From Streptomyces sp. B1I3 (GTDB lineage: Bacteria; Actinomycetota; Actinomycetes; Streptomycetales; Streptomycetaceae): a stretch of DNA of 64,000 bases. Positions 55,657 to 63,638 of this stretch are shown piece after piece. The notes under the pieces were generated by a model. It had not been told where the DNA came from and made no database searches. It saw nothing but the letters and a program-made list of their open reading frames with translations. Each line of letters opens with the position of its first letter. Position 1 is the first letter of the stretch. The stretch lies in the NCBI RefSeq assembly GCF_030816615.1, contig NZ_JAUSYD010000001.1, forward strand, positions 682,001-746,000, written 5' to 3'. Made by a program: the position numbers and the translations under genes.

Positions 55657-56043
55657 TCAGGGGCGATAGCGCAGCGGATGATCGGCGGGAACCTCGGTCA
55701 TCACGATGCGATGTCCGTCCGGATCGGCGATCCACATCTCGATGAGACCCCATGGTTCGCGTACCGGCGGGCGGAGGACGCGCGCTCCGCGCTGCGACAG
55801 CTCCTCGTGGGCCGCCGAACAGTCGGCGACCTGCATCCACAGCTGCAGAGTCGCCGTCGGCGCGCCCTCGGAGCGCCCGGACACCTCGAGGAAGCCGCCG
55901 CCGAGGAAGAACACCGTCCCTCGTTCCGGGCCGGTGCCGAACTCGCGGTAGACCGCCAGGCCCAGCGTGTCCGCGTAGAAGTCACGGGAGGCCTGCGGGT
56001 CGCGCGGCCTCAGCAACACCCGGCTGCTCAGTACATGCACCAT
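55657..56043 (-). CDS. VOC family (glyoxalase-like) protein
   Basis: 128 residues. Two VOC half-motifs: VLSSRVLLRPRDPQASRDFY then TLGLAVYREFG, and TATLQLWMQVADCSAAHEEL through WIADPDGHRIVMTEV. The pattern D-P-D-G-H-R-I supplies the end of the second module. ATG 56043 is chosen for fit; no good ribosome site precedes it. Possible detoxifying lyase or dioxygenase; metal ligands incomplete. Confidence 0.85.
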   Translation of the reverse strand: MVHVLSSRVLLRPRDPQASRDFYADTLGLAVYREFGTGPERGTVFFLGGGFLEVSGRSEGAPTATLQLWMQVADCSAAHEELSQRGARVLRPPVREPWGLIEMWIADPDGHRIVMTEVPADHPLRYRP

Positions 56044-56130
56044 GACCACGACTGTACGCGGAAGGCGGCGGCTTGCCCGCTGTCGACGTGCTCGGGTGGC
56101 CCCCGTACGCACACGGTCACGCTGTACCGG

Positions 56131-56400
56131 GTGAGCGCAGGCGAAGGGGACGAGAAGAGCCCGGACAGGCTGACGCCCTCTCCGACGGCATCCTCGCCCT
56201 TGCGACGACGCTGCTGGTGCCCGACATCCGGGCGCCCCCGGCCCGGACGTGGAGCAGCTCGGCGGAGCCGTGGACGACCGGCCGGCCGAACTCGGCGCCT
56301 ACGTAGTGGTTTTCACCATCCTGGCCGGTTTCCGGCGGGACCACCGGCGGACCCCGGGTCTGCTGCGGAGCGTGGACGACCTGTGCGGAACGTCTCGCGC
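56131..56400 (+). pseudogene. TMEM175-like (DUF1211) potassium-channel pseudogene
   Basis: GTG 56131 starts VSAGEGDEKSPDR; a second frame continues A-D-A-L-S-D-G-I-L-A-L-A-T-T-L-L-V-P-D-I, and a third gives DVEQLGGAVDDRPAELGAYV then VVFTILAGF. The order matches TMEM175/DUF1211 proteins, whose first helix has the R-x-x-A-x-S-D-G signature; two frameshifts (near 56165 and 56240) and loss of later helices destroy it. The gap 56044-56469 holds nothing else. Confidence 0.65.
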
Positions 56401-56469
56401 TCGCGGGCCTCGGACCCTTCGCGCCGGCCCCTTCCCGACCGCGGTGCTGCCCGGGTACGGCGGGTACGG

Positions 56470-57405
56470 TCAGTGCGCGATGCCGTCGATCAGCTCGCGT
56501 GCGCCCTGCCGCAGCAGGGCGACGGCGACGGAGGTGCCGAGCGTGGCGGGGTCCAGGGGGCCGGCCCACTCGTGTGCGTCGAGGACCGTCTTGCCGTCGG
56601 GGCTGAAGACGCGGGCCCGCAGGGAGAGGTCGCCACCGCGGTGGGTGGTGGCGTAGCCGGCGATCGGCGAGTTGCAGTGGCCCTGAAGGACGTGCAGAAG
56701 CATGCGCTCCGCGGTCGTCTCGCTCCGGGTGGGGGCATGGTCGAGGGGGCTGACGGCGTCGATGGTCGCCGTGTCGTCCTCGCGGCACTGCAGGCCCAGG
56801 ACGCCGGCGCCGATCGGCGGGCACATCGCCTCGGTCGTGAGGATGTCGCTGATCACGTCGGCCCGGGCGATGCGCCGGAGGCCGGACACGGCCAGGAGCA
56901 GGGCGTCGGCCTCACCAGCGGCCAGTTTGGCCAGCCGCCGGTTGGCGTTGCCCCGGAAGGGCACGCAGCGCAGGTGCGGGTGCGAGGCGGCGAGCTGGGC
57001 CACCCTGCGCACGGAGGAGGTGCCGATGCGTGAACCGGCGGGGAGCCGGTCGAGCGTGAGTCCGCCGGGGTGGACGAGGGCATCGCGGATGTCGTCGCGC
57101 TCGAGGAAGGCGGCGAACGTCGTGCCGGCAGGCAGCGGCCGGTCGGCGGGCACGTCCTTGACGCAGTGCACGGCGAGGTCCGCGTCCCCGGCGAGCAGGG
57201 CCGCGTCGACCTCCTTGGTGAAGGCACCCTTGCCCTCGACCTGTGCGAGGTCCCCCATCCACCGGTCGCCGGTCGTCTTGACGGGGACGACCTCGGTGAC
57301 GGTGCCGGGGTGGATGGCTGCCAGTTCGGCACGGACCCGTTCCACCTGGGCCAATGCCATCGGCGAGTCACGGGAGACGATGCGGATCAGCGCGGGGGCG
57401 GACAT
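56470..57405 (-). CDS. hemC: Porphobilinogen deaminase (hydroxymethylbilane synthase)
   Basis: Joins four porphobilinogens into hydroxymethylbilane for haem, sirohaem and cobalamin. 311 residues, normal length. Catalytic Asp84 is in H-C-V-K-D-V-P (family H-S-x-K-D), the arginine-rich cavity includes T-S-S-V-R-R and R-G-N-A-N-R-R-L, and the cofactor-bearing cysteine is C244 in [16 protein letters not shown] precedes ATG 57405. No other hem gene is adjacent, so it may be an extra copy; the usual streptomycete hemC lies in a hem cluster. Confidence 0.94.
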   Translation of the reverse strand: MSAPALIRIVSRDSPMALAQVERVRAELAAIHPGTVTEVVPVKTTGDRWMGDLAQVEGKGAFTKEVDAALLAGDADLAVHCVKDVPADRPLPAGTTFAAFLERDDIRDALVHPGGLTLDRLPAGSRIGTSSVRRVAQLAASHPHLRCVPFRGNANRRLAKLAAGEADALLLAVSGLRRIARADVISDILTTEAMCPPIGAGVLGLQCREDDTATIDAVSPLDHAPTRSETTAERMLLHVLQGHCNSPIAGYATTHRGGDLSLRARVFSPDGKTVLDAHEWAGPLDPATLGTSVAVALLRQGARELIDGIAH

Positions 57406-57997
57406 GCTCCCCACGATAGTGCGCCGGACGCGGGCGTCGACCGCCGCCGGCGAGACGCACGGCCAGGATCCTTCGCCGCGATCGGGCTGGGTCAGGGAGC
57501 GGGCCCGGAGCCGTGCGTCGCAGGGCGGACGAAGGCGCGGCCGGGGTCTTCTCAGCACGGGCGGAGCCGAGAGCCCGGGGAGGGAGCCCGCCTGGCGACG
57601 GCCGGCGACGCCTTGAGGTGTGGCTCCGGGGCACGCGAGCCCGGCACGGTCCGCTCGAGAGGGCCTATGTGGGCGGACCGCGTCGAGGTCACGGCGATTT
57701 CCGGCCGCATTGAAATGGTGACCGATATCCCGGCCCCGCCGCCGTCCGGCCGGGGCTGCCCTCCCGGAAGAGCCGCCCACCAGGGAAAGGCACCGGCACG
57801 GCACACCGCCCCGGTCGCCCTGGCCCACGCCGGCCCGCGCGAACTCCGCTCTGCCCCCACCCGGCCCCCGCCCGCGCCTGGCCGATTAACTGCTATGCGC
57901 CCGGCCTTACGCCCCGGAAGGCTGTCAGCCCTCCGGGGAGATCCCTAGCATGACTCCTCACGGATACGGACTTCACTCTGGACTGGCGAGGGGCTGG
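57406..57997. other. Divergent intergenic region with a hairpin before the methyltransferase gene
   Basis: 592 bases. CCCCGGAAGGCT (57912-57923) pairs with AGCCCTCCGGGG (57927-57938) apart from one A/C mismatch, loop GTC. The hairpin buries the GGGGAG that would serve an upstream ATG at 57950, which favours the ATG at 57998. Nothing else recognised. Confidence 0.45.
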
Positions 57998-58813
57998 ATG
58001 AGCAACGGGGACACCTCCATTCCGAAGAACATCGACGTGAACGTGCCGAGCGTCGCGCGGATGTACGACTACTACCTGGGCGGCAAGGACAACTACCCCG
58101 CCGACCGGGTCGCTTGCGAACAGTTGCTGGAGGTCGTCCCGAGTACCAAGGTGCTGGCGGTGAACAACCGGCGGTTCCTTCGGCGTGTCGTGCACCACCT
58201 CGCGTCCGAGTACGGAATCCGCCAGTTCATCGACCACGGATCCGGCCTGCCGACCCAGGACAACGTCCACCAGGTCGCCCAACTGGTGGACCCGGCGGCA
58301 CGGGTCGTGTACGTCGACAACGACCCCATCGTCCTGGCCCACGGCAAGGCGATACTCGAGGAGAACGACAGGACCGCGGTCATCCAGGCCGACATGCGCG
58401 AGACCGACGCGATTTTCGGACACCCCGAGGTGAGCCGGCTCATCGACTTCGACGAGCCGGTGGCTGCGCTGTTCGTGTCCGTGCTGCACTGCATTCCCGA
58501 CTCGGACGATCCCGCCGGTCTGGTGCGCCGAGTCGCGGACCGGCTGGCGCCGGGCAGTTTCCTGGTCGTGTGTCAGCTCGTGAGCGAGGACGCGGCCACC
58601 CGCGACTTCGTCACGGATTTCATGGCGAAGAGCACGGGAAACCAGTGGGGCAGGGTGCGTCGGCAGGAGGACGTGGGCGTGTTCCTCGAAGGGCTGGACC
58701 TGCTGGAGCCCGGCCTCGTGGAGGTGTCGACCTGGCGGCCGGATTCGGACCTGGCACCGAAACAGGAGACGCAGGAGTGGATCGAGTACGGCGGCGTCGG
58801 CCGCAAGTGGTGA
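57998..58813 (+). CDS. SAM-dependent methyltransferase, DUF574 (PF04672)
   Basis: 271 residues. Begins with the family signature VPSVARMYDYYLGGKDNYPA (~13-32), then FIDHGSGLPTQDNVHQVA (SAM-binding loop), RVVYVDNDPIVLAHGKA and LLEPGLVEVSTWRP. These enzymes are abundant in Streptomyces and of unknown substrate. GAGGGG is 4 bases before ATG 57998; an in-frame ATG at 57950 would add 16 residues but its ribosome site lies in a hairpin. Convergent with the XRE gene at 58844. Confidence 0.92.
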   Translation: MSNGDTSIPKNIDVNVPSVARMYDYYLGGKDNYPADRVACEQLLEVVPSTKVLAVNNRRFLRRVVHHLASEYGIRQFIDHGSGLPTQDNVHQVAQLVDPAARVVYVDNDPIVLAHGKAILEENDRTAVIQADMRETDAIFGHPEVSRLIDFDEPVAALFVSVLHCIPDSDDPAGLVRRVADRLAPGSFLVVCQLVSEDAATRDFVTDFMAKSTGNQWGRVRRQEDVGVFLEGLDLLEPGLVEVSTWRPDSDLAPKQETQEWIEYGGVGRKW

Positions 58814-58843
58814 CGGGGCCCGAGCACTCGGCTCGTGTCCCGC

Positions 58844-59752
58844 TCAGCTGTAGCGTACGAGTGCCTTCTCCAGCAGCCGTCTGCTCTCGGCCGGGCTCGG
58901 CGACTGGGCGCTGAGGGAGTCGAGGATCCACCGGTACTCGTCGGTGCTCTCCTGCTTGTTCACCGACGTGGCGTTCGTCAGGTGCTCGATGTAGGCGACA
59001 TCCGGGAGCCCGGCCATGGCGAACCGCAGGTACGTGATGGCGTTGCCCGGGGACGTGTGGGCAGTCACCTCGAAGGGGGCCACCTGCACGATGACGTGAG
59101 GCAGCTCGGTCATGGCCAGCAGGTGGGCGAGCTGCTCACGCATCACACCGGCGCCGCCCGTCGGCCGCATCAGCACCGCCTCGTCCAGGAGTACCCAGAG
59201 CTTCGGCGCATCGCGCCGGTGCAGCAACTCCTGACGCCTGAGGCGTAGTTCCACACGCCGCCGCGTGATCTCCACCGGTTCGAGATGGTGTCCGGAGCGC
59301 ACCACCGCATAGGCGTACTCGGCCGTCTGGAGCAGCCCGGGAATGTAGTGCCCCTCGTAGGTCCGGATGGACGCGGCAGCCTCTTCCAGACCCACGAGGG
59401 GTTCGAACCAGTCCGGGAGCACGTCGGCGTAGTTGCGCCACCAGCCACGCTGCCCGGCCTTGCGCACCAGGTCGACGAACTCCGCCGTTCTCACCGGGTC
59501 GGTGACACCGTAGAGCGCGAGCAGATCGGCGGCGTCACGCTCCTTGCACGGGGAGTGCCCCGTCTCCATGCGGCTGATTTTCGCGGTGGAGCAGCGGATC
59601 CGGGCAGCCGCGACGTCCGGGGTGATGCCCGCCTCGCCGCGCATCCGCCGCAGCTGCGCGCCCAGAACCAGGCGCAGGGCTGTGGGACTTGCCCCCGCGG
59701 CCGGGGCGAGCGTCGGCTTCCGTGAGGGCTGAAGCGGTTCGATGCCGGGCAT
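58844..59752 (-). CDS. XRE family regulator with DUF5753 domain
   Basis: 302 residues. Helix-turn-helix ~25-85 (LRLVLGAQLRRMRGEAGITP, ARIRCSTAKISRMETG), then DUF5753 (~110-290: WWRNYADVLPDWFEPLVGLE, YIPGLLQTAEYAYAVV, ITYLRFAMAGLPDVAYIEHL). This family pairs with small DUF397 proteins in BldB/AbaA/WhiJ-like systems that modulate development. Here the DUF397 gene lies upstream, 88 bases away, the reverse of the usual order. Confidence 0.93.
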   Translation of the reverse strand: MPGIEPLQPSRKPTLAPAAGASPTALRLVLGAQLRRMRGEAGITPDVAAARIRCSTAKISRMETGHSPCKERDAADLLALYGVTDPVRTAEFVDLVRKAGQRGWWRNYADVLPDWFEPLVGLEEAAASIRTYEGHYIPGLLQTAEYAYAVVRSGHHLEPVEITRRRVELRLRRQELLHRRDAPKLWVLLDEAVLMRPTGGAGVMREQLAHLLAMTELPHVIVQVAPFEVTAHTSPGNAITYLRFAMAGLPDVAYIEHLTNATSVNKQESTDEYRWILDSLSAQSPSPAESRRLLEKALVRYS

Positions 59753-59840
59753 GCGGGCTCCTGGGGGCGGACGTCAGGGCCCCAGTCTGCCATCAGGCAC
59801 CCCGGCACGGAGTAGGTCCCTGCGAGGTTGCGGTGCGATT

Positions 59841-60077
59841 TCAGCCGATCATGCGATCGAAGTCACCGTCCCTGACGCCCGCGAGGAAGGCACGCACCTC
59901 GTCGGGCGTGTACACGAGGGCCGGCCCCTCGGGGTGCCTGGAGTTGCGCACGGCCACCTCGCCGCCGGGCAGCAGGGCCATCTCGACGCAGTTCCCGCTC
60001 GGGTTGCTGTGATGGCTCTTCGTCCACTCCACGCCGGTCAGCGAGTTGGCGGGTACGCCGTTGTCGAAGTGCTGCAT
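59841..60077 (-). CDS. DUF397 protein, partner of the XRE regulator
   Basis: 78 residues covering one DUF397 domain: VEWTKSHHSNPSGNCVEMAL, VAVRNSRHPEGPALVYTPDE, VRAFLAGVRDGDFDRM. The motifs W-x-K-S-x-x-S, C-V-E and R-x-S are all present. ATG 60077 has AAGGA 9 bases upstream; ATG 60086 is too close to it. DUF397 proteins antagonise or assist cognate XRE repressors. An inverted repeat GTGCAATT/AATTGCAC lies ~95 bases upstream. Confidence 0.92.
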   Translation of the reverse strand: MQHFDNGVPANSLTGVEWTKSHHSNPSGNCVEMALLPGGEVAVRNSRHPEGPALVYTPDEVRAFLAGVRDGDFDRMIG

Positions 60078-60476
60078 GCGGTCCATTCCTTACGGCTGTT
60101 GACGGTCGCAGGACCCCGACACGCCGCCAGGGCCCGTACCGGGTGACGGATGCCCTTGCGCACACCCGCATGTGCAATTTCGGATGCAATTGCACGAAGT
60201 CCGGACGGCGGAAATACTAGTGGCCGTCCGCACGTCGGCGGCACCGCGAATCGGCCTTCACGGCAGGGTCATCAGGGTTTATGCGGGCAGAACGCGGCTC
60301 ACGTCAGGAAGTGGCGGCATCCCGTACCCGGTTCTGGCCGAAATTGATCGGCTCCGTCGTGCATGGCACAGAGGCTGTGCGCGCCTTGAGCACGCAGGCG
60401 CCGGTGTCCGGCGCCTGGCACCGGCACCGGACTCCCGTCGTTCGGTCGCCCCCCGGCCCCTGTCGCCCCCCGGCCC
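60078..60476. other. Upstream region of the DUF397/XRE pair, with an inverted repeat
   Basis: 399 bases. GTGCAATT (60172-60179) and AATTGCAC (60188-60195) with 8-base spacer lie in a locally AT-rich stretch 95-118 bases before the DUF397 start: a candidate operator or promoter for that transcript. The remainder, up to the esterase stop, shows no gene. Confidence 0.5.
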
Positions 60477-61109
60477 CTACAGCCCGGCCAGCGCCGTCCA
60501 GGCATCGGCCAGCAACCGGTGTCCGAGCGGGGTCGGATGGACCCCGTCGCCCGCGATGTGCTCGGCGCCCCCGGCGGTACGGGCAGCCTGGTTGAGCAGG
60601 CCGTCGGCGGCCAGCAGGGCGGCGTCGAATTCCTCGGCCAGCCGCCGGACGACGTGGATCTTGGGGTCCAGGTCCTCCCGCCAGCCCCACTGCTCTTCCG
60701 TCACGGGGATCAGGAACGGCTCGACGAGGATCAGCTGAGCGTCCGAACCGTCCCGGGCAAGGGTGAGGACGGCGCGGTAGTCGTCCTCGTACGATCGTGA
60801 CGAGGTGACCTCGCCCGACCGGTAACGGCACCACGTGTCGTTGACGCCGATCAGCACGGACACCACGTCCGGCTGCAGGCCGCGGGAGTCGTCACGCCAC
60901 CGGGCGCGCAGGTCCGACACCCGGTCGCCGCCCACTGCCCGGTTGACGAACGTGATGTCACCGTCCGGGCGCGCGGTGCGGACGAGGTCGGCCGCCAACC
61001 GGACGTAACCCTGGCCCAAGGGGCTGCCGGGGTCCGACAGACGGCCCACCTCGGTGATGCTGTCCCCCTGGAACAGGACGGTCGCCGAATTGCGCAGGCT
61101 GATGATCAC
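60477..61109 (-). CDS. SGNH/GDSL-type hydrolase
   Basis: 210 residues. Block I V-L-F-Q-G-D-S-I-T-E (GDSI, Ser ~17), Gly in NRAVGGDRVSDL, block III I-G-V-N-D-T-W, and block V D-G-V-H-P with catalytic Asp/His near 187-190. This is the cytoplasmic acyl-esterase/rhamnogalacturonan-acetylesterase-like type. GTG start at 61109. Single gene. Substrate unknown. Confidence 0.92.
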   Translation of the reverse strand: MIISLRNSATVLFQGDSITEVGRLSDPGSPLGQGYVRLAADLVRTARPDGDITFVNRAVGGDRVSDLRARWRDDSRGLQPDVVSVLIGVNDTWCRYRSGEVTSSRSYEDDYRAVLTLARDGSDAQLILVEPFLIPVTEEQWGWREDLDPKIHVVRRLAEEFDAALLAADGLLNQAARTAGGAEHIAGDGVHPTPLGHRLLADAWTALAGL

Positions 61110-61179
61110 GCGGTCCTCCGAACGGGTGGCAAGGGTGATGCGGGCAGCCTGCGGCCCCGGGCAGGGGTCTTCGGCCGCG

Positions 61180-61341
61180 CTACCGGAGTGCCGTGGGCAT
61201 GCGCACCGCGCCGAAGTCGAGGGCGCGGTCCACCTCTCGCAGGGTCTCCTCCGCCACCCGCCGCACCTCGGCCGGTACGTCGCCCTGCTCCTCGACGAGG
61301 CCGGCGTAGATCGGCGCCTCGGTCCTGTCTGTGAAACTCAC
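61180..61341 (-). CDS. Small conserved-looking protein (53 residues)
   Basis: VSFTDRTEAPIYAGLVEEQG, DVPAEVRRVAEETLREVDRA, LDFGAVRMPTALR. Predicted mostly one amphipathic helix. GTG 61341 has GAGG 8 bases upstream, and third positions are G/C-rich; a longer frame to 61458 exists but starts in unrelated Arg/Pro-rich sequence. I believe similar short proteins occur across Streptomyces. Function unknown. Confidence 0.6.
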   Translation of the reverse strand: MSFTDRTEAPIYAGLVEEQGDVPAEVRRVAEETLREVDRALDFGAVRMPTALR

Positions 61342-61507
61342 GTCGACTGCCTCTTCGTCGGTTGGTGCCCGCCGGTCGGCGGAAACGGCGGCCGAGTCTA
61401 CGCGGTCGCCGTCGGCCCGGCGCAGGGAGGGCCGGGGAGACCGAGCCGGAGGACCCACAAAACCCGTTGTGGGGAGGCTGCGGCGTACGGCAGGGTGAGG
61501 GCACCGA

Positions 61508-61580
61508 AGGGGTGTAGCTCAGAGGCCAGAGCGCCGGTCTCCAAAACCGGATGCCGCAGGTTCGACTCCTGTCTCCCCTG
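61508..61580 (+). tRNA. tRNA-Trp (anticodon CCA)
   Basis: 73 bases with all arms: acceptor AGGGGTG (61508-61514), D-stem GCTC/GAGC, anticodon stem CCGGT/ACCGG around loop CTCCAAA (anticodon CCA), 5-base variable loop ATGCC, T-stem GCAGG/CCTGT with loop TTCGACT, acceptor CTCCCCT and discriminator G. Position 6-67 is a T/T mismatch in an otherwise complete acceptor stem. CCA is not encoded (CCC follows). A perfect terminator follows at 61589. Confidence 0.92.
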
Positions 61581-61588
61581 CCCTGCGC

Positions 61589-61619
61589 GTTCCCCCTCGG
61601 CCTACGGCCGAGGGGGAAC
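61589..61619. terminator. Terminator between tRNA-Trp and OsmC/Ohr gene
   Basis: 14-bp perfect stem: arms 61589-61602 and 61606-61619 (core CCCCCTCGGCC and GGCCGAGGGGG), loop TAC. It serves the tRNA gene and the convergent Ohr gene. Confidence 0.82.
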
Positions 61620-61628
61620 CGGGACCCG

Positions 61629-62039
61629 CTACTCGATGACGAGCTCGACGTCGATGTTGCCGCGCGTGGCCTTGGAGTAGGGGCAGTAGGCGTGGGTCGC
61701 CTCGACCAGGCGGCGGCCGGTCTCCCCCTCGAGCGCCTCGGGCAGTTCGACACGCATCACGACCGCCAGACCGAACCCCGTGTCGTCCTTGCCTATCGAG
61801 ACCTCGGCCGTCACGGCGACGTCCTTGGTGTCGAGCTTCATCTCACGGCCGACCGAGCTCATCGCGCTGGCGAAGCAGGCGGCGTATCCGGCGGCGAAGA
61901 GCTGCTCGGGGTTCGTGCCCTCGCCGTTGCCCCCGAGAGCCGGCGGAAGGGCGAGCGCGAGGTCGATCCGGCCGTCCGAGCTCACTGCCCGGCCCTCGCG
62001 TCCGTTCGCGGTGGCGGCAGCGGTGTACAGCGCGTCCAT
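61629..62039 (-). CDS. Organic hydroperoxide resistance protein (Ohr/OsmC family)
   Basis: 136-residue thiol peroxidase that reduces organic hydroperoxides. Both catalytic cysteines are present: C55 in G-Y-A-A-C-F-A-S-A and C119 in A-H-A-Y-C-P-Y-S-K. GAAGGTCATTCC precedes ATG 62039. Divergent from an OhrR-type MarR regulator with operator repeats between, the standard ohr-ohrR arrangement. Confidence 0.94.
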   Translation of the reverse strand: MDALYTAAATANGREGRAVSSDGRIDLALALPPALGGNGEGTNPEQLFAAGYAACFASAMSSVGREMKLDTKDVAVTAEVSIGKDDTGFGLAVVMRVELPEALEGETGRRLVEATHAYCPYSKATRGNIDVELVIE

Positions 62040-62090
62040 GGAATGACCTTCTCTCATGAGGTGATGACCGCGGGCCGGTCACCCCCAAAG

Positions 62091-62119
62091 AGTTGCACAC
62101 AACTGAATTGCGCACAACT
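62091..62119. promoter_or_regulatory. OhrR-type operator, two tandem sites
   Basis: AGTTGCACACAACT (62091-62104) and AATTGCGCACAACT (62106-62119), two 14-bp near-palindromes 15 bases apart, between the ohr and ohrR start codons. The AT-rich, TTG-N4-CAA form resembles OhrR sites; assignment by position. Confidence 0.72.
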
Positions 62120-62147
62120 AAGTGGCGTGGCGCGTTACCCTGGGCCC

Positions 62148-62627
62148 ATGACCTCACCGCCGCCCGCCTCCCCCGAGCTGACCGGCCTGCCGGACGGCGA
62201 ACTGCTGCGCCTGGACCACCAGGTCTGCTTCTCACTCCAGGCGGCCTCACGGGCCTTCGGCGGCGTCTACCGGGAGGCGCTCAAGGAACTCGGCCTGACC
62301 TATCCGCAGTACCTCGCGATGATGGTCCTGTGGGAGCACGGCCCCCTGCCGGTGAGGTCGATCGGCGAACGCCTCCACCTGGACTCCGGAACACTCTCCC
62401 CCCTGCTCAAGCGGCTGGAGGTGGCCGGGCTGGTCAGGCGGGAGCGCAGTGCGCGGGACGAGCGGTCGGTCGTGGTGCACCTCACGGACGCCGGAGCCGG
62501 GCTGCGGGAACGCGCGCTACCCGTCCCGCGGACGATCCTGGCGGCCACGGGTCTGTCGGTCGAGGAGGTCCTGGCGCTGCAGGAGACTCTCGGGCGGCTC
62601 ACGGCTTCCCTGAGCCAGGCCGGCTGA
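62148..62627 (+). CDS. ohrR: OhrR-type MarR family peroxide sensor
   Basis: 159 residues. Winged helix LTYPQYLAMMVLWEHGPLPV, RSIGERLHLDSGTLSPLLKR, R-R-E-R-S-A-R-D-E-R-S-V. The N-terminal reactive cysteine C27 in L-D-H-Q-V-C-F-S-L is the OhrR peroxide-sensing residue, and the Tyr pair that contacts it is plausible at YREAL and TYPQY. ATG 62148. Represses the divergent ohr gene and itself until oxidised. Confidence 0.92.
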   Translation: MTSPPPASPELTGLPDGELLRLDHQVCFSLQAASRAFGGVYREALKELGLTYPQYLAMMVLWEHGPLPVRSIGERLHLDSGTLSPLLKRLEVAGLVRRERSARDERSVVVHLTDAGAGLRERALPVPRTILAATGLSVEEVLALQETLGRLTASLSQAG

Positions 62628-62749
62628 TCGCACCCGGGAGCACCCCCCGTCCGTCCCGGGTCGCGCCGGTTCCGTGGGACGGCGCAGCGCTCGCAGGACT
62701 CCGGCCGCCGAAATAGGATGCAGGGAACTAAGGCAACGCGGAGCGGCCC

Positions 62750-63586
62750 ATGAACCGGCGTCGAACTCCCCGATCGGCGAGCGCCGAGGACCTGCTCAGC
62801 ACACTGCAGCACCTGACGGCCCGTGCGCGGCAGGAAGTGGGAGTGCATCAGGCCCGGGTCGAACTGGCCCAGGCGCTGCAGCGCAAGATGCTGCCCGCCA
62901 CACTGCCGACGTTCCCGGGGCTGAAGACCGCCGCCCGCTACGCACCCGCGCGCGACGGACTCGACATCGGCGGCGACTGGTACGACGGCTTCCTGCTGCC
63001 CGACGGGGCGCTCGGCCTGGCCGTCGGGGACGTCCAGGGGCACGACGTCGAGGCCGCCGCCTTCATGGGGCAGATACGGATCGCCATGCGGGCCGTCGCG
63101 AGTACGGTGGCGGATCCCGGTGAGGTGATGGGTCGCACGAACGACCTGATCCTCTCCATGGACTCGACCCTCTTCGCGACCTGCTCGTTCTTCCGTCTGG
63201 ATCCGCGCACCCGGGAGTTCGAGAGCGCCAGGGCCGGGCACGTCGCGTGCGTGTGGGCAACTGCGGGCGGCCGGTCGGGAGTCACCGCGGATGCCGGGGG
63301 CCTCCCCCTGGGCATCGAGTCCCGCCAGCACTACCCCGTGACCCGGCGCACGCTCGCGGACGACGGCGCGTTCGTGCTGCTCACGGACGGAGTGATCGAG
63401 GGGCCCTCGCTGCCGATCGGCGACGGACTCGACCGCGTCAGGCGTCTGCTGAGCTCCCACGTCGGTGACTCCGCCGAGGAGCTGGCGGACAGACTGCTCG
63501 AAGCCGCGGTGTTCACCGGTCACGAGGACGACGCCGCCGTCCTGGTCCTGCGCCACGAAGCGGCCCTCGCCACCGGCCCCGCGTGA
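62750..63586 (+). CDS. PP2C-type (SpoIIE/RsbU) serine phosphatase
   Basis: 278 residues. A short N-terminal helix-rich part (VHQARVELAQALQRKMLPAT, the RsbU linker) precedes the catalytic domain (~55-265) with the PP2C metal ligands: D-I-G-G-D-W-Y-D (~75), V-G-D-V-Q-G-H-D (~93), LLTDGVIEG and H-E-D-D-A-A-V-L. No GAF or PAS sensor is present. GGAG lies upstream of ATG. Likely dephosphorylates anti-anti-sigma factors, opposing kinases such as the one at 5368. Confidence 0.92.
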   Translation: MNRRRTPRSASAEDLLSTLQHLTARARQEVGVHQARVELAQALQRKMLPATLPTFPGLKTAARYAPARDGLDIGGDWYDGFLLPDGALGLAVGDVQGHDVEAAAFMGQIRIAMRAVASTVADPGEVMGRTNDLILSMDSTLFATCSFFRLDPRTREFESARAGHVACVWATAGGRSGVTADAGGLPLGIESRQHYPVTRRTLADDGAFVLLTDGVIEGPSLPIGDGLDRVRRLLSSHVGDSAEELADRLLEAAVFTGHEDDAAVLVLRHEAALATGPA

Positions 63587-63611
63587 CACGGGCGTCCTGC
63601 CGCGTGTCACG
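63582..63611 (+). terminator. Terminator overlapping the phosphatase stop codon
   Basis: CGTGACACG (63582-63590) and CGTGTCACG (63603-63611), perfect 9 bp, 12-base loop. The stop codon lies inside the left arm. Confidence 0.6.
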
Positions 63612-63638
63612 GCCACCCGCCGCCATGCGCGGTGTCTG

